From Dipetalonema caudispina (lineage: Eukaryota > Nematoda > Chromadorea > Rhabditida > Onchocercidae): a stretch of 64,000 bases of DNA. Shown in pieces: positions 35,201 to 50,430 of this stretch (positions are counted from its first letter, which is position 1; each line of letters opens with the position of its first letter). The notes under the pieces were generated by a model. That model was not told the origin of the DNA, did no database searches, and was given only the letters and a program-made list of their open reading frames with translations. Position numbers and translations under genes: made by a program. Location of the stretch: NCBI GenBank assembly GCA_013365325.1, contig JABVXV010000247.1:1-64000 (forward strand). Direction: 5' to 3'.

Positions 35201-38200
35201 TATTTTACCCATTCTTTTGAAGTGAAAAAAAATAGTCCAATTCAACAAAAGTACGATACAGGGTTAAAGGTTAAGGATGTACCATCATCCTTAACCTTTT
35301 ACCCACTGACAGGCTCTAGAAACTGTATCTTGAAACACTAGAAGAAAAATTTTTTTTTTTTTTTTAAAAATTAAAATAAGCTAATAATTGACAGTAAAAT
35401 TTGAATCTTAAATATTATTATATAAATGACTAAATATAACAAAATGGCCAGTGTACAATTTCTCCTTAAACGCGAGACCCTTTCTAACTGCGATTGCTAT
35501 AAGAACAGTAAAATATGATAATTTATGCAAGTCGAAGAATCCTCCAGCGAAATGTGTTGCATTTTCCTGGAGTAACAAAATTTTTTCCGCACTTTTCTGA
35601 TCAGTAGGAGTAATGCCGAATCCATTCAACAATTGTGCAATGAACACATACACAAAAAAAGTAAGCGAAAAGGGAAAGTATTTGTTTGAATCATGAGAAA
35701 ATCTTGAAAATATTTTGAACAGTTTAAAAAAACAACAAACTTGATCGGAAAAAGCAAGAGAATTTTGTGGTGCAACAGGATGAGTTAAAGGTATCGCTGT
35801 ATGCACTTCATCCGATACTACCATATTTTCATCATGAAGTGAATCTTCTCTTCCTTAAAAAAATAATATCCCACAAAAAAGAATAAGTGAAAATTCCAAT
35901 ATTTTGAGTAAACGGTAAAATTGGCACGATTTCACTTTAGCTCTATTCTTTGAACGGCAATCATCTTTCTATCATCAGCATATGATCAAAAATGGTTTCG
36001 AAAGTTATATAGTCGACTGAACTAACATTTCAAACCATCATGTTAAAAGCGATAGTAAAAGCATCGCTTATAAAACTTATTTGATATTTCGTTTAATTAG
36101 CAAGACTCAAATTCAAGAGCCAAGAAACAAACCTGTATCCTTCACCTCCGCATTCGAATTGTTTTCAAGTAGATGATCAAAATGTTCGACTAGTTGCCGT
36201 ACCGGTGCTGACGTCCTTGAAATATCATCTCCCATTTGTGAATTATTCCGACTTATTATTTCTTCCGATGTTACACTGCAAAATTTGAAAATTACAATTA
36301 TGGAGAAATAAAGAATGCTTCCACCAGGAAAACCAGGTCTTTAAGCCATGGATTAACTCAGTCATACAATTTACATCATCTTTGAAACGATTAGTATAAG
36401 ATTTAACCAGCATATGGCCACATATATCAACCAAAACGGATACTTACTGTAGTTCACAATTTCAATTATACAACGTGATTTAAAAAATAAATCGTACTAA
36501 GAAATGAAACCCGAGAAAGATTAAGGCAGCTACATGTACTTAATATGTGTGTGACCTGCATCGGTCGCTGAATAAATCCTACGATGACTTTTTCTGGCTA
36601 TGCCAAAGAAATATTTTTTAGGAAAGAGTAATTCTATTGCATTAAATAGTCGGTCATTCACCAAAAAATATTTATGCTGTCCTCGCCAGCGCAAAACAAT
36701 TTCTATAGAAATGAACAGCGCTGAAAAATGATCGAGTCGGTGATGTAAGTGCAAAAGGGCACTCTCCGTAACGCCTTTGGATTAGCATATTTGAGGCAAA
36801 TTATTGGAAAATTTGATAATCTGAATGTCGACGACCAAACAGATGCCAATAAAATGTGATTAACCATGACGCTGTCTCACAAACATGACCTCGTATAAGA
36901 AAAATGAATAAAGACTTTTTTTTTATGATGATAATAAAGAGGACTTGTTCAAAATCCAAGAGAAAAGCAAAATTCGTGAATACTATTCAGTGAAATTTCA
37001 TCAAAAGTGAAAAGAAAGAAAAATAAATATCTTGTGACTATTTTGGGAAATCATTTCTTATAGTTAACATGTTCATCTCGATAAGTGTAACAAACAAATG
37101 TTACTCAATGAATTAATGGTATCCAATAAAAAGAATTATAAATGATGCATTTTTTGAAGTATGCGAATACTTTCTACTTATAACAACAGAATCTAATTAC
37201 TGCTACAGAAAAAATGAAAAAGAAAGTGCTAAGATACAGAAAACAGCCTTCACTTATATCAGTTATTGACGATGGTATGAGCTATTATGTAAATACTATT
37301 AACTATTGATTCTTAGCAAACCTATCAACGAACTTAATCATTTTTGAAGATTGTTCAAGCTTTCAAGATTATATTTCCTGTGTTACTGAGAAACGATTCC
37401 TAGGACAAACGATTCCTAGGACAAATACAACCATGCTGTTCACAGCTATCTGCCCTGTGTTTCCTTATTATAAACATCATTTTGCTGATATCTCAAAAAG
37501 TTGAAAAAGTAAGCAAACCATTTTTCCTAATCCATTTCGTGGAATACCCCATGCAAGAAAAGTAGTGAGAGATTTGGCGATTAAAGAATCACTGTTTCTT
37601 TTGTCTGAAGAAATAAAGCAATTGGTATTAGTGAAACAATCCGTGTTCACTTCTTTAAATTAATTTGATTGATTGATGGCTATACTCATCAATTCCACTT
37701 TCTGGAAAAGCATAAAGCACTAAGTCTAATCCAGTACTAAAGGAAACTTTCTGTGATCATAAAGAGGATACAACGAGGAAGCTGATAATTCCTTACGTGT
37801 TCCAGTAGTTGAATAAGAATAAAAAATGTAATTCGTAGTATTGTATTCTGCGAAGATTCAGCATATTTCCATGATTAATATTGAATAAGGCATTTCTTGA
37901 TGATAACAATCTCTTCTACACTTAATAAAAATGCAAAAAGACAGCAATCTAACACCAGTTCTTCAGATCTTTGCTACTCCTCAACTTCTACCAGAAAGGT
38001 ATGACCTTGTCAGTCAAATACCCCTAGAATCAATGACATTGGATGCATGAAAAATGTTTTATCAAGAAAGAGTCTCTCATTTTTAGAAATTATTTAAACT
38101 TTTATAGAAGGTAACGTATGTCTAATCACGAGGTGTAAGGAAAAATACAGCTAAAGAGTGTCAAAAAACGATGGAAAAATGTTTCTGAACAAAAATGCTA

Positions 38201-41200
38201 TCATGAATTGAACGACTTAAGTCAGGTAGTCTGAGTTATTGGAAATCTAAGAGATAAATTAAATTATACAGAATATTTAGCGACTAACACGGCATGTTTG
38301 CTTGGAATGGTAATATAAGAGCTTAATCAAGAATTTTCCGTTTTTTCTAAAACAAGGGTTCAGAGCAGTTATTTAATCAGTTCTATTCTTACTGAAGGAA
38401 TCACTTGATCTAAATTCGGAATTCAGCAAAAAATTTAAAAAGAAAACTTTACATATCTCATTTTTCTTCTGATTAACTGCTTTATTCTTGTCAAAATCTC
38501 ATTTCGTCTACCTATTATTTCCCTCTTATAAAAGCTATTGTGCAAAGATCTTACGATAACTGAAATCACCAACGCAAAAAAACGAATACCAAGTAATTCG
38601 GAAAAGCAGTACATCTTGCATTATCATTTGAAAAAAAAGCTCTCATTCATCGTGGAATAATAAGGCACATAACAACTAGCAAGCTTCTAGAGATAAACAA
38701 ACTACGCAAAAGAAAGAGGCAAGATTTATATGATATAAATTGATACTGAAGAATTTAAATCAAGCGTTAAGTAACAAAAAAAAAAAAAAACATTTTAGGA
38801 TCTCCCATGAAGTCAACTGGCAACAATGAGACAGCAATGATGATGCGAATATCGGAATAGTGGAAGACTTAAACAGAAATAAGAATTACAAACACTATAG
38901 GAAAAACAGACATTAAATGATTAATAGCAAAAAAAGCCAGAAACATTGAAAAAGAAAGGAACGTTCGAATTTTTAATTCCTACTTTTCCCTTAAATCTAA
39001 AGGACACATTACACTCCTATTAACTTAAAAAAATTTGATCAAGCGATTTAATCTCTGTGAATGAATTTCAATCTTATATGCTCTATCATTAAGGCATAAG
39101 AGTATAGTTTACGAAAGGATTAAGGGTATAATTATTTCCCATTGTTCCGGATTTTAAACGTATAGTTAGATGGAATGTAGAATTGAAGTCTATTACCTCA
39201 TTTATTAAATGAAAGTAAAGGTTTTACTTATATTCATTGAAATAGCACTATTTGCTGAAATATATTTACAAAAATGTATTGACGAGCAACTACTTAGTAA
39301 ATAGAAACAATTTATTTCCTTTTTCTCTCTCTTTTCTACAAGAAAGCATTAAAAAAAATAAAAAATATGCTAATTTAAGTAAAAGGAATAAGCGAAACTC
39401 GGAAAAAAAAAAAGAAGAAAGTATTGAAATGAAAATAAATCTTAAAATCTTTTAACCTAAATTTAAACAAATCAGAAGTTATTCATTAGTTTAAATGATA
39501 TTACAAAATCCAAAATTGAAGTCATCGGATCAACAAATGATTTGAAACGGTTTGTTGCCATCACCAATAGTGTCAGATCAGAGGGAATCACTCGTTTGTA
39601 GCATGTATCTTCTCCATAAGATACGATCATCATCATCACTGATTTGCCGTCATTAACAACTAACCCGTGAAGGGCAATACTTATTATTCTGTTCGCTCAT
39701 TCATTCTAATAGACAAACTGAGTTATTTGCATTACAAAACATTACAATCTCATACCTACCAGTTCTCGAAAATGTTTCTACAAATATTGCTATTATTTCA
39801 AAAGAAATACCCAAAATTGTTAGAAAAAAAAAAATCTCTCCTACTTTCAACTTAACACCAAGTAAATATCAAAAGAAAGGGGAACGGAAAATTTTAAAAA
39901 TGAAGGAAATAAGAAGGAAGCAAAATAACATAAGGAGCAAAATAATTGAATCAACAACTATCTGAATTCTATGCATGATAAAACCAATGGTAAAAAGTCA
40001 GCTCAAAGAAAGCTGCAAGTGTTGACATAAATTTTTTTATAATCATTAAATATGATAAAAAGATTAAGAAAAACCGTTCATTTTTGTTCTGTGTTAATAT
40101 GACTTAATAAAATGAATTGAGATAATCCAAGAGATGCTTAAAAAGTGAAATTCAGCATTATGCGAACCGCTTAATGACAGAAGATTGGAGATTTTTCTTG
40201 TACCATGAGCTATTGGAGTGAAATGCTTTTTCTTTTTTTGCTTTATTGGAAGCAGAAGATGCAAACAATGGTAGTAAGAAACCTATGGAAAAATGTCGAC
40301 TTTCATATGAAAATGTAAATCTTGCATATTATAGAACAGATAAAAATAATCGTTAATCCAAAAATTCTAATTTAAAATGAAGCAAAATCCAAGGCGTATC
40401 ACGTCTCTCTCTCTCTCGCTTTTATTGATTTACATTTCTAATCTTTTGCCTCTAAATACTGAAAAATTGAAGGATAAAAGTGGTCATGAGACTCAAAGTA
40501 CATTGTTAGTGAATGCATAAATTATAACACACAAGTAAGAATTTTTTCTTTAAACTTCTGGGGATTTTCGTTTTTTCCCTAACCAAAAATTTGACCTGAG
40601 ATAAAGAGACAGCCTATCATTCAATTACTCTTTGCAAGATAGCTCAACTGAATACTATTTAAAAAAAACTGCAACAAAGGAATATACCTTTTTCGGTTAT
40701 CGTTGCCATCCTTCTGATTGAAAGCTAATTTACGTGTCTCAACAATACTCATCGGTAATTTTGGAGGCATAGTACTTTGCCGTCGACGAGATTCGTCGAT
40801 ATGACGATACGGACGGCGATAACCATTCAAAGCACAGCTGATACGCAAATATGATGGCACACGGGTGATCGCATTAAAGTTATCTTCTGCGTGAATACCA
40901 CTTGTGTTCATAGACAATGCAGTTGCACTCCTTTCCATTTCCTGCGAGTTCAATAAAAAAAGCAAAATGAAATGAAAAAACAATGTCAGTACCACATTTT
41001 ATTGTCAGTAGCTACAATTAGTATTTAATGAACAGCTGAATCACTTTAATAACCATGTCTTTTTTTCTCATATTTCAAGGATGATAAAAAATTTTGCTTT
41101 GCGATCCGCGAGGAAAGTTGGACACACGAACAAAAATGGAACCTGAGTAACAAGAAAACATGACCCTCAAAGCATTTACTTCATTTCAAAGGAAAAGACA

Positions 41201-43792
41201 AGCAAATTTCCGCATAAATTTGTTTTATAAATTTTGCATTAGTCGGGAAACGACATTCTAATTGGACTACTACAATCAGAATCAATCATCTGAAGTTATT
41301 CTGATGCTAAGGAAAAAAAAAAATGGCTGAATACGTCACATTTATTCTCTGCATGTCAGCCAACAATATAATAAAAACAAAAAATGTAGAGGTTGAAGTG
41401 TACTTACAATAAAGTTAAATCAGTTGAAAATTACTTGGTCTTTCCGAAGGGTTATAAGACGGAGGTCATTTTCTGATACAGTTGGTCTGGATAGCGCGTC
41501 TCCAGAATTGTAGGTTATTGGGAGAGTTGAAGTTGAGAACACCTAAAAGTCTTGCCTTTCGTATCACCAACAACTACATATTTGCACGTTATTCCCACCA
41601 TATTATTTGTTGTCTTGTTCAGAAAATAAAAATAAAAATCTGAAGGAAATGTTTTGCATATGAATTAGATAACAAAACATCTTTTACTCATCATGCTAAA
41701 TACTAAATCTGTGCAGAAGTAACGTCAGCAACCAGTCCACATATTCGCAGAACTTTTGGGAAGCAGCAAGAAAAAGTTTCCCAGGAAAATTAAACTGCAA
41801 CAATGATCAAAACATATCCAACTTCAAAAGGAATAATTAGGCTGGAAAATGCTGGTGGAAAATAAACTTGAGCTTTATGGGAAAGATATAACTTTAAAAA
41901 GTTGGGAATATATGAGCCATAATTACTTAACACACATGCATTATCTGCTTGAAATCTGGAAATGCAGGATGAATTAGCGTAAATTCCCGTTATCGGCTAT
42001 TACATTTGCTAAAGCTCGCCACCCACTATTTCTGCTCCACTTCTCAGTGTATACAAAAGTTTCTATTCCTTCCGTGCCTTATTTTTTCATAATGGGTAGA
42101 GTACAAAGTAAAAAAATGAAAGGTGAAAAAATTCCAAACTAAAAGCAATCAAAATAAGGCAAGAAAGGAGATGAAAAAGACATTATTTGCATTCAGTCTT
42201 TTCGAAAAGAATTTCCCAAAAATGCAAAGCATCACATCTGCGTGCAATAAAAAATAAAGAAAAAACAACTAAAATCCTATCAACCATTCCTAAGTAAGTT
42301 CTCTGAATATGTAATTTTCTTTGTATGATGGCCTTGAAGAAAATGCATTCCTGAACTCATCTCCGAACAGTCAATCAGAAAAATGTTAACTGCTTCAACT
42401 TTTCCAGTAAACCCTAATATTTTAAAATCAATAATTCGAAAAATATGGATAAAGCTATTCACTTACAGCATATAAAGATGGGTGTTATTTCAGCCGAGAA
42501 AGTAATAAGCATAGCTGTATATACGAAGGTTGACATAAAAGTGAAATGATTGCAAATATACATCACTGACATTATAATTCAATAAATAGAAATTAGAAAA
42601 AAGTAACCTACAGTTTCGTGGCTGCTGTTGAGCTCGTTTCTACTGGACTGGGAACAGTTGTGGGCATCGCGACCAACGGAAGATGCTTCACGAGTTTTAC
42701 GATTCATTGATAGTCGATGAATGATACGAAAAAACGGTGATGAATGTCGTTTTGGCTTCGATGGTGGCGAAATGTGTGATTCGTTCTCCGCATTAAACTC
42801 GTTATCCGTAACGTTTCCACCCTACATCAAATAATATTATACTATTGGTAATAATAAGCTCTTGTTCTTACAGCGAATACAAAGAAAATGAAGGTCAATC
42901 ACATGATACAATATAACTATAAAGATCATTTTTCTTTTTCTGAAATATGAATAAATAAATACTGAGACCACTTGCATTCTCAAACTTCGCATGATTATGC
43001 AATTGGGGCACTTATGCTAGTGGTAATAACAAAAGAAAATTATCGAAGAAAAAATATGAGGATCGCTCAGTATTTATTACTGATATTTTTCACACAATTA
43101 TCAACCAAATGATTAGTTATTTCTCGAATCATCCATCACTTCCCAGCTATTGCTACAACTTATCGACATTACTTCGTATTGTGGACTTTGCACTTTTCTA
43201 GTTTATCACTCTTTCAACCATTAATTTTAATTGTTTAACTGTTTTTATAAGCCTTCAGCAACATCAGCAACATAGTCTTATTTTCCCCTCATCTCTCTTT
43301 CTCAGATTATAATAGCATCGTTTTGCTGGAAACCTCAGGTTTAACTACAGTAAAGCTTTATAAGCTTTACCATCTATATGTTTTTCTAAGAATAATGATA
43401 TAACACGAATCATATAAATCAGACGACATGATATTTTTTATTTGCTGTAATTTACAAATGTAAATTACCATTATATAATTAACTAACAAAATATCATGTG
43501 ATATGCTATGCGTATTGTCAATATTTGCTAAGTAATAGTAATTCCTTTGAGTGTTAATTAATGTCTGAAGCCAATTAACATTCTTAAAATTTCGAATACT
43601 TACATTTTTGATAGGAGAAACGGGAGAAACAGGAGAAGTAGGCTGAGTTGGATAAGGAGTAAGAGCATCATCTGACATGTACGGCGATGGATCTCGTGGG
43701 TTTTTGTTGCGCCGCTTCGTTGAACCAATCCTCGAAAAGAAATGCCCGATCGCTGATGGTCGCATTTTTGGCTCGGGTGTATATTTCCCCAT
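32287..43792 (-). CDS. DLGAP: Disks large-associated (DLGAP/SAPAP/GKAP) protein
   Basis: Ten exons (minus): 43792-43604, 42821-42612, 40941-40688, 36275-36133, 35853-35741, 33955-33839, 33448-33277, 33164-33052, 32964-32804, 32491-32287; phases close to 558 residues. The N-terminal half is disordered, with proline/serine blocks ('TPYPTQPTSPVSPVSPIKN'). The C-terminal third (about residues 345-540) is the GKAP homology domain: 'EAYRNLLIEARTSLQLLCDQ', 'AAGTLRTAIGKANLLLDKKM', 'DLSGYWALISIELKEL' and 'RRQIALAAAKRRQKELKKAE' follow its helices in order. Such proteins bind the guanylate-kinase domain of DLG/MAGUK scaffolds at junctions and synapses. An acceptor ends two bases before the ATG; a possible extra first exon at 44143-44122 (MSMSSTQ) joins in frame to it. 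Introns of 4.4 and 4.0 kb are far longer than those of its neighbours. Confidence 0.92.
34320..34960. other. Partly open DNA inside a DLGAP intron, unassigned
   Basis: Inside the intron between exons 35741 and 33955 this stretch is less AT-rich than the DNA around it and has minus-strand open segments, for example 'MGTDELLENIFSHH' from 34945 and 'RSLIEALVDLHMTR'. Stops break it and no domain was recognised. It could be a decayed transposon fragment or chance; no terminal repeats were found. Confidence 0.25.
35261..35304. repeat. 19-bp inverted repeat with 6-base loop
   Basis: Arms at 35261-35279 and 35286-35304 are inverted copies with one mismatch; the inner 14 bp (AAAGGTTAAGGATG) are perfect. 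The loop is TACCAT. It lies in a DLGAP intron and would fold in the pre-mRNA. Confidence 0.9.
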
Positions 43793-43794
43793 AA

Positions 43795-45205
43795 CTACAA
43801 TAAAACTTCTTGTTTCATCCGAATACCGCTACATCGTTAATTAATTAAATTCAATCAAAATTTGATTTGAAAGTTTTCTGAAATAATTCCATGGACCTAT
43901 CAACAAGATACAAAAATTTAGTAACTACTGATTAAGATGGCTATCATGGAAGAATAAGACATTTATCCATAATCTCAAACTCTAAGAAAAAAGAAGACAA
44001 CAACGATAAAAAAATTAATATTTCAACAAACTCTATTAAAATGAAACAAAATAAATAAGTGGAAAGAAAAATTAACGACAATTTTAAGATTTAAATTAAA
44101 ATTTGAGACAATATTTAATACCTTGTGTAGATGACATTGACATTCTTTTTTTTTTTTTCTAATCAATACCAACCAAAGATTACATACACCACGGGCCCTT
44201 TTAAAATTTACCCTAACGAAGTTGGAACTGCAAAAATTAATTTAAACAATTAAGCAAAATTTAATTTCATCAAATTTTTATCAACATTATTACAATTAAT
44301 TTTTCGAACAAAAATTATTAAAATTCTAGCAATATATTTAAAATTAATTTCTAAAATTTGAATTCATTATTTGTTCACTATTCCATTCATATTATTGCTA
44401 ATTAATTAACACCCCTTGGAATAATCAATCTAAGCAAACTACTTACATCACATAGAGTAATACGAAATATTAAATCAAAGTTTCACATCTCTACCGAAAA
44501 ATTCTATGCACATATGTCTAAGGATGAAATTCTTTTTCTCCCAAAATGATATCATTGATAATTTGATTTATATCACATCGATTATGGAAATTTTTCATCC
44601 TATAATATACTACTAATACAGTACAAATAATTTTATATTTTTGGTAACTTATATATATTGCTAATATTAACTATTAAATTGTAATATAATTATTTTGAAA
44701 AATTAAATAATCATTTTATGCATTTCAAATTTGAATATGAAAATATAGATAAAAGAAGAAAATAAATGGAAATATTTCAATGAAATAATGTTTCATAGCA
44801 TTTTTTCCTTTTTTTTTTTTTGCAACATCATCCATAATACTGTAAACATTTTAACCTTTGTATTATATCATATATTTATTTACTTTTTCTCTTTTTTTTT
44901 TTAAATTCAAATCACAGTTGATGAAAATTTTGTTTAGCAATTAATCAGACTATACAGTGATTTAAAAAAGAATCAATAATCATTTATTGTAATTCCCAAG
45001 TAATTTATGAATGGATCATATTCTAAAATGATCATATTCGTTACATTTTGTATTGAAACAATTCGAAATAAGATTATTTGAGCATAATTTTGATTGATGA
45101 AATTTATCTTTTTGAAATAATATCCTTGATAAATGATAATGATTAAGGTAATTACAGAAGATATACATGAGTTTTTCTTTTTCACCTTTTTCTTCTTCTC
45201 TTTTG

Positions 45206-45236
<31 letters not shown>

Positions 45237-46979
45237 AAAAAAAAAATTTGAAAAAAGAAAAAGGAAAAAAGGAAAAGGAAAAAATGAGTAAAAAAAAAAA
45301 AAAAAAAAAAATGTAAGTAATTAAAATTGTTTTAATTTCAAGTAAATGAAAATAGTTACAATATATAGAAAAAGAAAAAAAAAAACAAAATTGAAACAAA
45401 AGTACCGGAAAGAGGAAAGAAAAATGTAAACCACAACAGAATGAAAGCTTTTCTACAGTTAACTATACAACCAGTTAAATAACAACAAAATGTATGTTAA
45501 ATCAATCATGATACAAGAAATCATTTCGTTCATTTTACAAATATACAGCAAAATTTGTTGAAGCGAGTCTACTGTACAAGTACATACCCCTGAGTTGAAA
45601 TTGTCTATACTTAATTACAACACAACATTTCTTTTCAATTTATTTACATTTAAAAACGAAAAGAGCAATTTCCTATGAAATCTACACATTTTCCATCTCT
45701 CAGTCTATATGTATTTCACATGCTGTGACAGCAGTTTATAGCAGAATAGACTGCTTCTATTATGTAGAAGCAACAACAAAAAGTGCAACTACAATTTCAA
45801 AAAAGAAAAAAAAAAAAGACAGAAGAATATTTTCCCTGTTTTAAACGAATTTAAGGGAAGGGCAAAAAAAAGTCATTCTGAGTAAAAACCTTCGTAAGTT
45901 ATCTTCTACATGATGGTTCTAAGCAGTTCTGAACCAAATTTTTTCTTTTTTTTTTTAAAGGCAGGCAGTTTAAAAATATTATTCATAACTAAGAAGTAAG
46001 TACCACACTTGAGTGAACTTTGAAGAACTGGCAATGCTTCTACATAAAATGAAAAAAAAAAAAAGATATTTACAACATTGATTTCTTCGGACCAAATCTT
46101 TAAAACGACTCAAAAAAAAAACTGTTTAAAACAAAACTGCTGAAATTAGTGGAAAATAATAATGAAAAAAAAAAAAAAGTAAAAGACGAAACTGAAGAAA
46201 AAACTAGAAAAGTGAAGCAAATGAAGTTAAAATAAAAATAACGGCGAATAAAATAAAAGATAATATTTGAAAAAGTAATAAAAAACCAAAACAGTGCAAC
46301 AACTGCGCAAAAAATAGTCAGTTCATCCACATTAAAAGAAGTAGAAAAAAGAAATATAAAAACTTTTAAGGGAAACATGCAAAAAAATTATTACAGAGGA
46401 CGAATATGCATTTAAATTTGATAAGTTTTACATACAATAATCTTAGAGTCTACTGATCGAATCAAGTTTACTTGCGAGTACTGTGTTTTAATTCCAAATT
46501 ATTTGTTCAGCATACAAAAAATCGAATTTGAAATTCTATTAATATATTCACCCAGTCGAACTCTAAGCTCAAAACAGATTCATTGGCGACACACGTAAAT
46601 TCGAATGCTCTGCAAAAGCATTGTGAGTCGGGAACAAATCCATCGTTTCTGGTAAATTGACTATTTGAAGATAATGCAAATAAATTTAGTAAGCTTCTGC
46701 ACGTGAGAAATAATCGTTTCATTCCCAGCGATCCAGTGAGATTTATTTGCGGATATATCTTAATCATATTGGCTTTAAACTTGTAAATTCACTTACGCAT
46801 CAAACATTGTTACATTCTTTTATATGGTAAAACTGATGCCTAGTGAAAGGCTCTAAGAGGTAAATGCACTTCGTGAAATAATTGGTTGAATAAGTAAATG
46901 CTTAATCTGTTATGGAGATATCTTTCAACCGAATCTGACTACATTACTTACCTTGCTTGGAAAGACGAACATGTTGATA
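43795..46979. other. Intergenic DNA between DLGAP and CHIC genes
   Basis: Three kb of AT-rich DNA with long T and A runs around 45,200-45,310 that generate Phe/Lys-rich frames. It holds the possible extra DLGAP exon at 44143-44122 (donor CAAG|GTATTA, phase 1, in frame with MGKYTPEP) and the 3' UTR of CHIC. No other gene supported. Confidence 0.7.
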
Positions 46980-48410
<1,431 letters not shown>

Positions 48411-50222
48411 CGTCCTTTCTGTATTTCCACTTTCTTGTCAGCACCTAGATTGATACCTTTTTTCTAAAAGTAGTACGAACAAAACTACTACTCGACGAAA
48501 CTGATAGTGTTAACAAAACAATAACTCTAATTACTATGATTTCGATTATGCTAACAACTACAAAAAGAAAAGAATAAAAAATTATCACTAATTATTTACT
48601 CCTATGTTTTCAAAAAAAAAAAAAAAAATACTTGTAGATCTTGAACAATTATGATAGCAAACCTGAGCGAAATGATGACGGCAGTTATTACTACAATATC
48701 TTCATCAAACTATCATTATTCATCATTCGGAAAGTTGTAGCAGGAAAAAAACAGGAAGCTAAATGTCAGAAATAAGCAGAGTTTATGTTTATCAACCTGT
48801 CAAATTACTGCACCATCTTTCGTCTTGACGATAGATAATACAAATTTGATGAAAAACAAAATAAACTGTAAGCCTTATTTAACAGTATCATTATATTCAT
48901 ATTCAAATATCATATAATACCACCAGATGATTAAATTGTCAGTTAGGATGATAATGAATAATTAAAAAGGTAACTTATTACAAAACATTACATAACATAT
49001 TTCCTTCAAAAAATTAAAGTTGAAATTAAAACTAAAATAACAAGCAATATTATTAAAGTGCAAAAACCAAATATAAAATGAAAATGTATGGATAAAATAG
49101 CTTCAAAAACATATATGGGATTAAAATTTATACTAAATTTCATCATAATTAATTAAATTATTCGTGAACTATTTATTATTTGACGTTAAATGATCAAATA
49201 TGAAAGTATACATATCTAATATGTATAATCTTCATTTTCATCTCTCCGCCCCCCTTTGCCATCTACAAATTTCTCCCAGCTTCTCTGATATGATCATCCA
49301 TTATATCATCACCTCACCTCTGATAACAAACAAACAAGCTTACCATTTTAACAGCGTACACAATGCAATTTTTAACATCCAAACCTTTATCATTATTATT
49401 ATTATTATTATTAGAAAATCACTACATATTGCTTCTTATCAGTAGATTTAATTGAAACTTTAATTGTTATTAGTGAATAAGTTATAAAGTTATATTTTTA
49501 CAAAGAAGTTATAAAAAAGATGGTATTGTATTTTTTTCAATTATATTCGTACTGTTGCTATTTACTTTATTATGATATTAGGGAAACTGAATGATAACCT
49601 CATCCACAGAAAAGATGGTGTTGTATTTTTTTCAATCATATTCGTACTGTTGCTATTTACTTTATTATGATATTAGGGAAATCTTTATTTTCTTATAAAT
49701 GATAACCTCATTCACAGTATAGAAGCAATCGAGATCTTGCTCTGAGAATTGAATTTATTATACAATAATTGTTGCACCAAAACTTTCCCTTATTGAGCAT
49801 AAACAACAATAGAATTGTGCAAAAAAATACTGGCATTTTCGTCTATGATAAAATTTTGCTTTTCTTTTAAAGCCTGTAAAATGTATCTTAAAGGCATGAT
49901 GATGAAACCAATGAGGGATCTCTCGGATTAAACAAAAACTAAACGATACATACAATTATAAAAGTGCACATTATAAATGTTGAAAAATTGACGAAGATAC
50001 TATAATAACTGCTTAATTTCTACATTATCCATACAACCGCTGACTTACAAAAATAAATGTGAATTGAAAACATGAACTTCTTCAACAGTTAAATTTTTCA
50101 ACATGAAACAAAAGATCAACAAGATATGAATATAGCAATAACGAAGACGTCCACTTCCATTATGTTCACAACCATTTCAACGATATACTGCAATTTAAAA
50201 CTCAAAAAATGTGACGTTCAAA
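48411..50222. other. Intergenic DNA between CHIC and SPT6
   Basis: AT-rich DNA that contains the CHIC promoter side and the SPT6 3' end. It carries a 95-bp imperfect tandem duplication at 49519-49725 and an ATT tract at 49390-49411. A 65-codon minus-strand frame at 49955-49758 has no family resemblance. Confidence 0.75.
49519..49725. repeat. Imperfect 95-bp tandem duplication
   Basis: The segment starting 'gatggtattgtatttttttc' at 49519 recurs from 49614 with a few substitutions and one insertion (about 13 bases) after 'ttagggaaa'. It is older than the 92-bp duplication at 21.5 kb because the copies differ. Confidence 0.88.
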
Positions 50223-50430
50223 TTAACCAAGAACTTTGCAAAAAATATTCAACTTTTGCTCTTCAGTTGTTCCAGCAGAAGACATGAAGAAAAGCAGGAA
50301 TATAAAGCGGTTTGTGAATCTTGGTTCTGTTTAATAAAAGCGTTTTCTTGAAAGTATTATTTGAAATGTAAAAGGCAAAATTCCTCAAAGTTGAAATCTT
50401 GTAAATATTTTACGGAAAAGCAAAACTTAC

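Noticed and set aside
36530..36754. 74-codon minus-strand frame in a DLGAP intron
   Set aside because: No recognised domain and no in-frame splice sites matching the exon phases on either side.
45016..45399. 127-codon minus-strand frame rich in Phe and Lys
   Set aside because: Driven by adjacent T and A homopolymers; no domain and no codon bias.
46507..46767. 86-codon minus-strand frame downstream of CHIC
   Set aside because: No splice link, no family resemblance, and CHIC already ends in its normal C-terminus at 46980.
49758..49955. 65-codon minus-strand frame considered as SPT6 tail
   Set aside because: Its composition is unlike an SPT6 tail and no acceptor with the needed phase was found just upstream.
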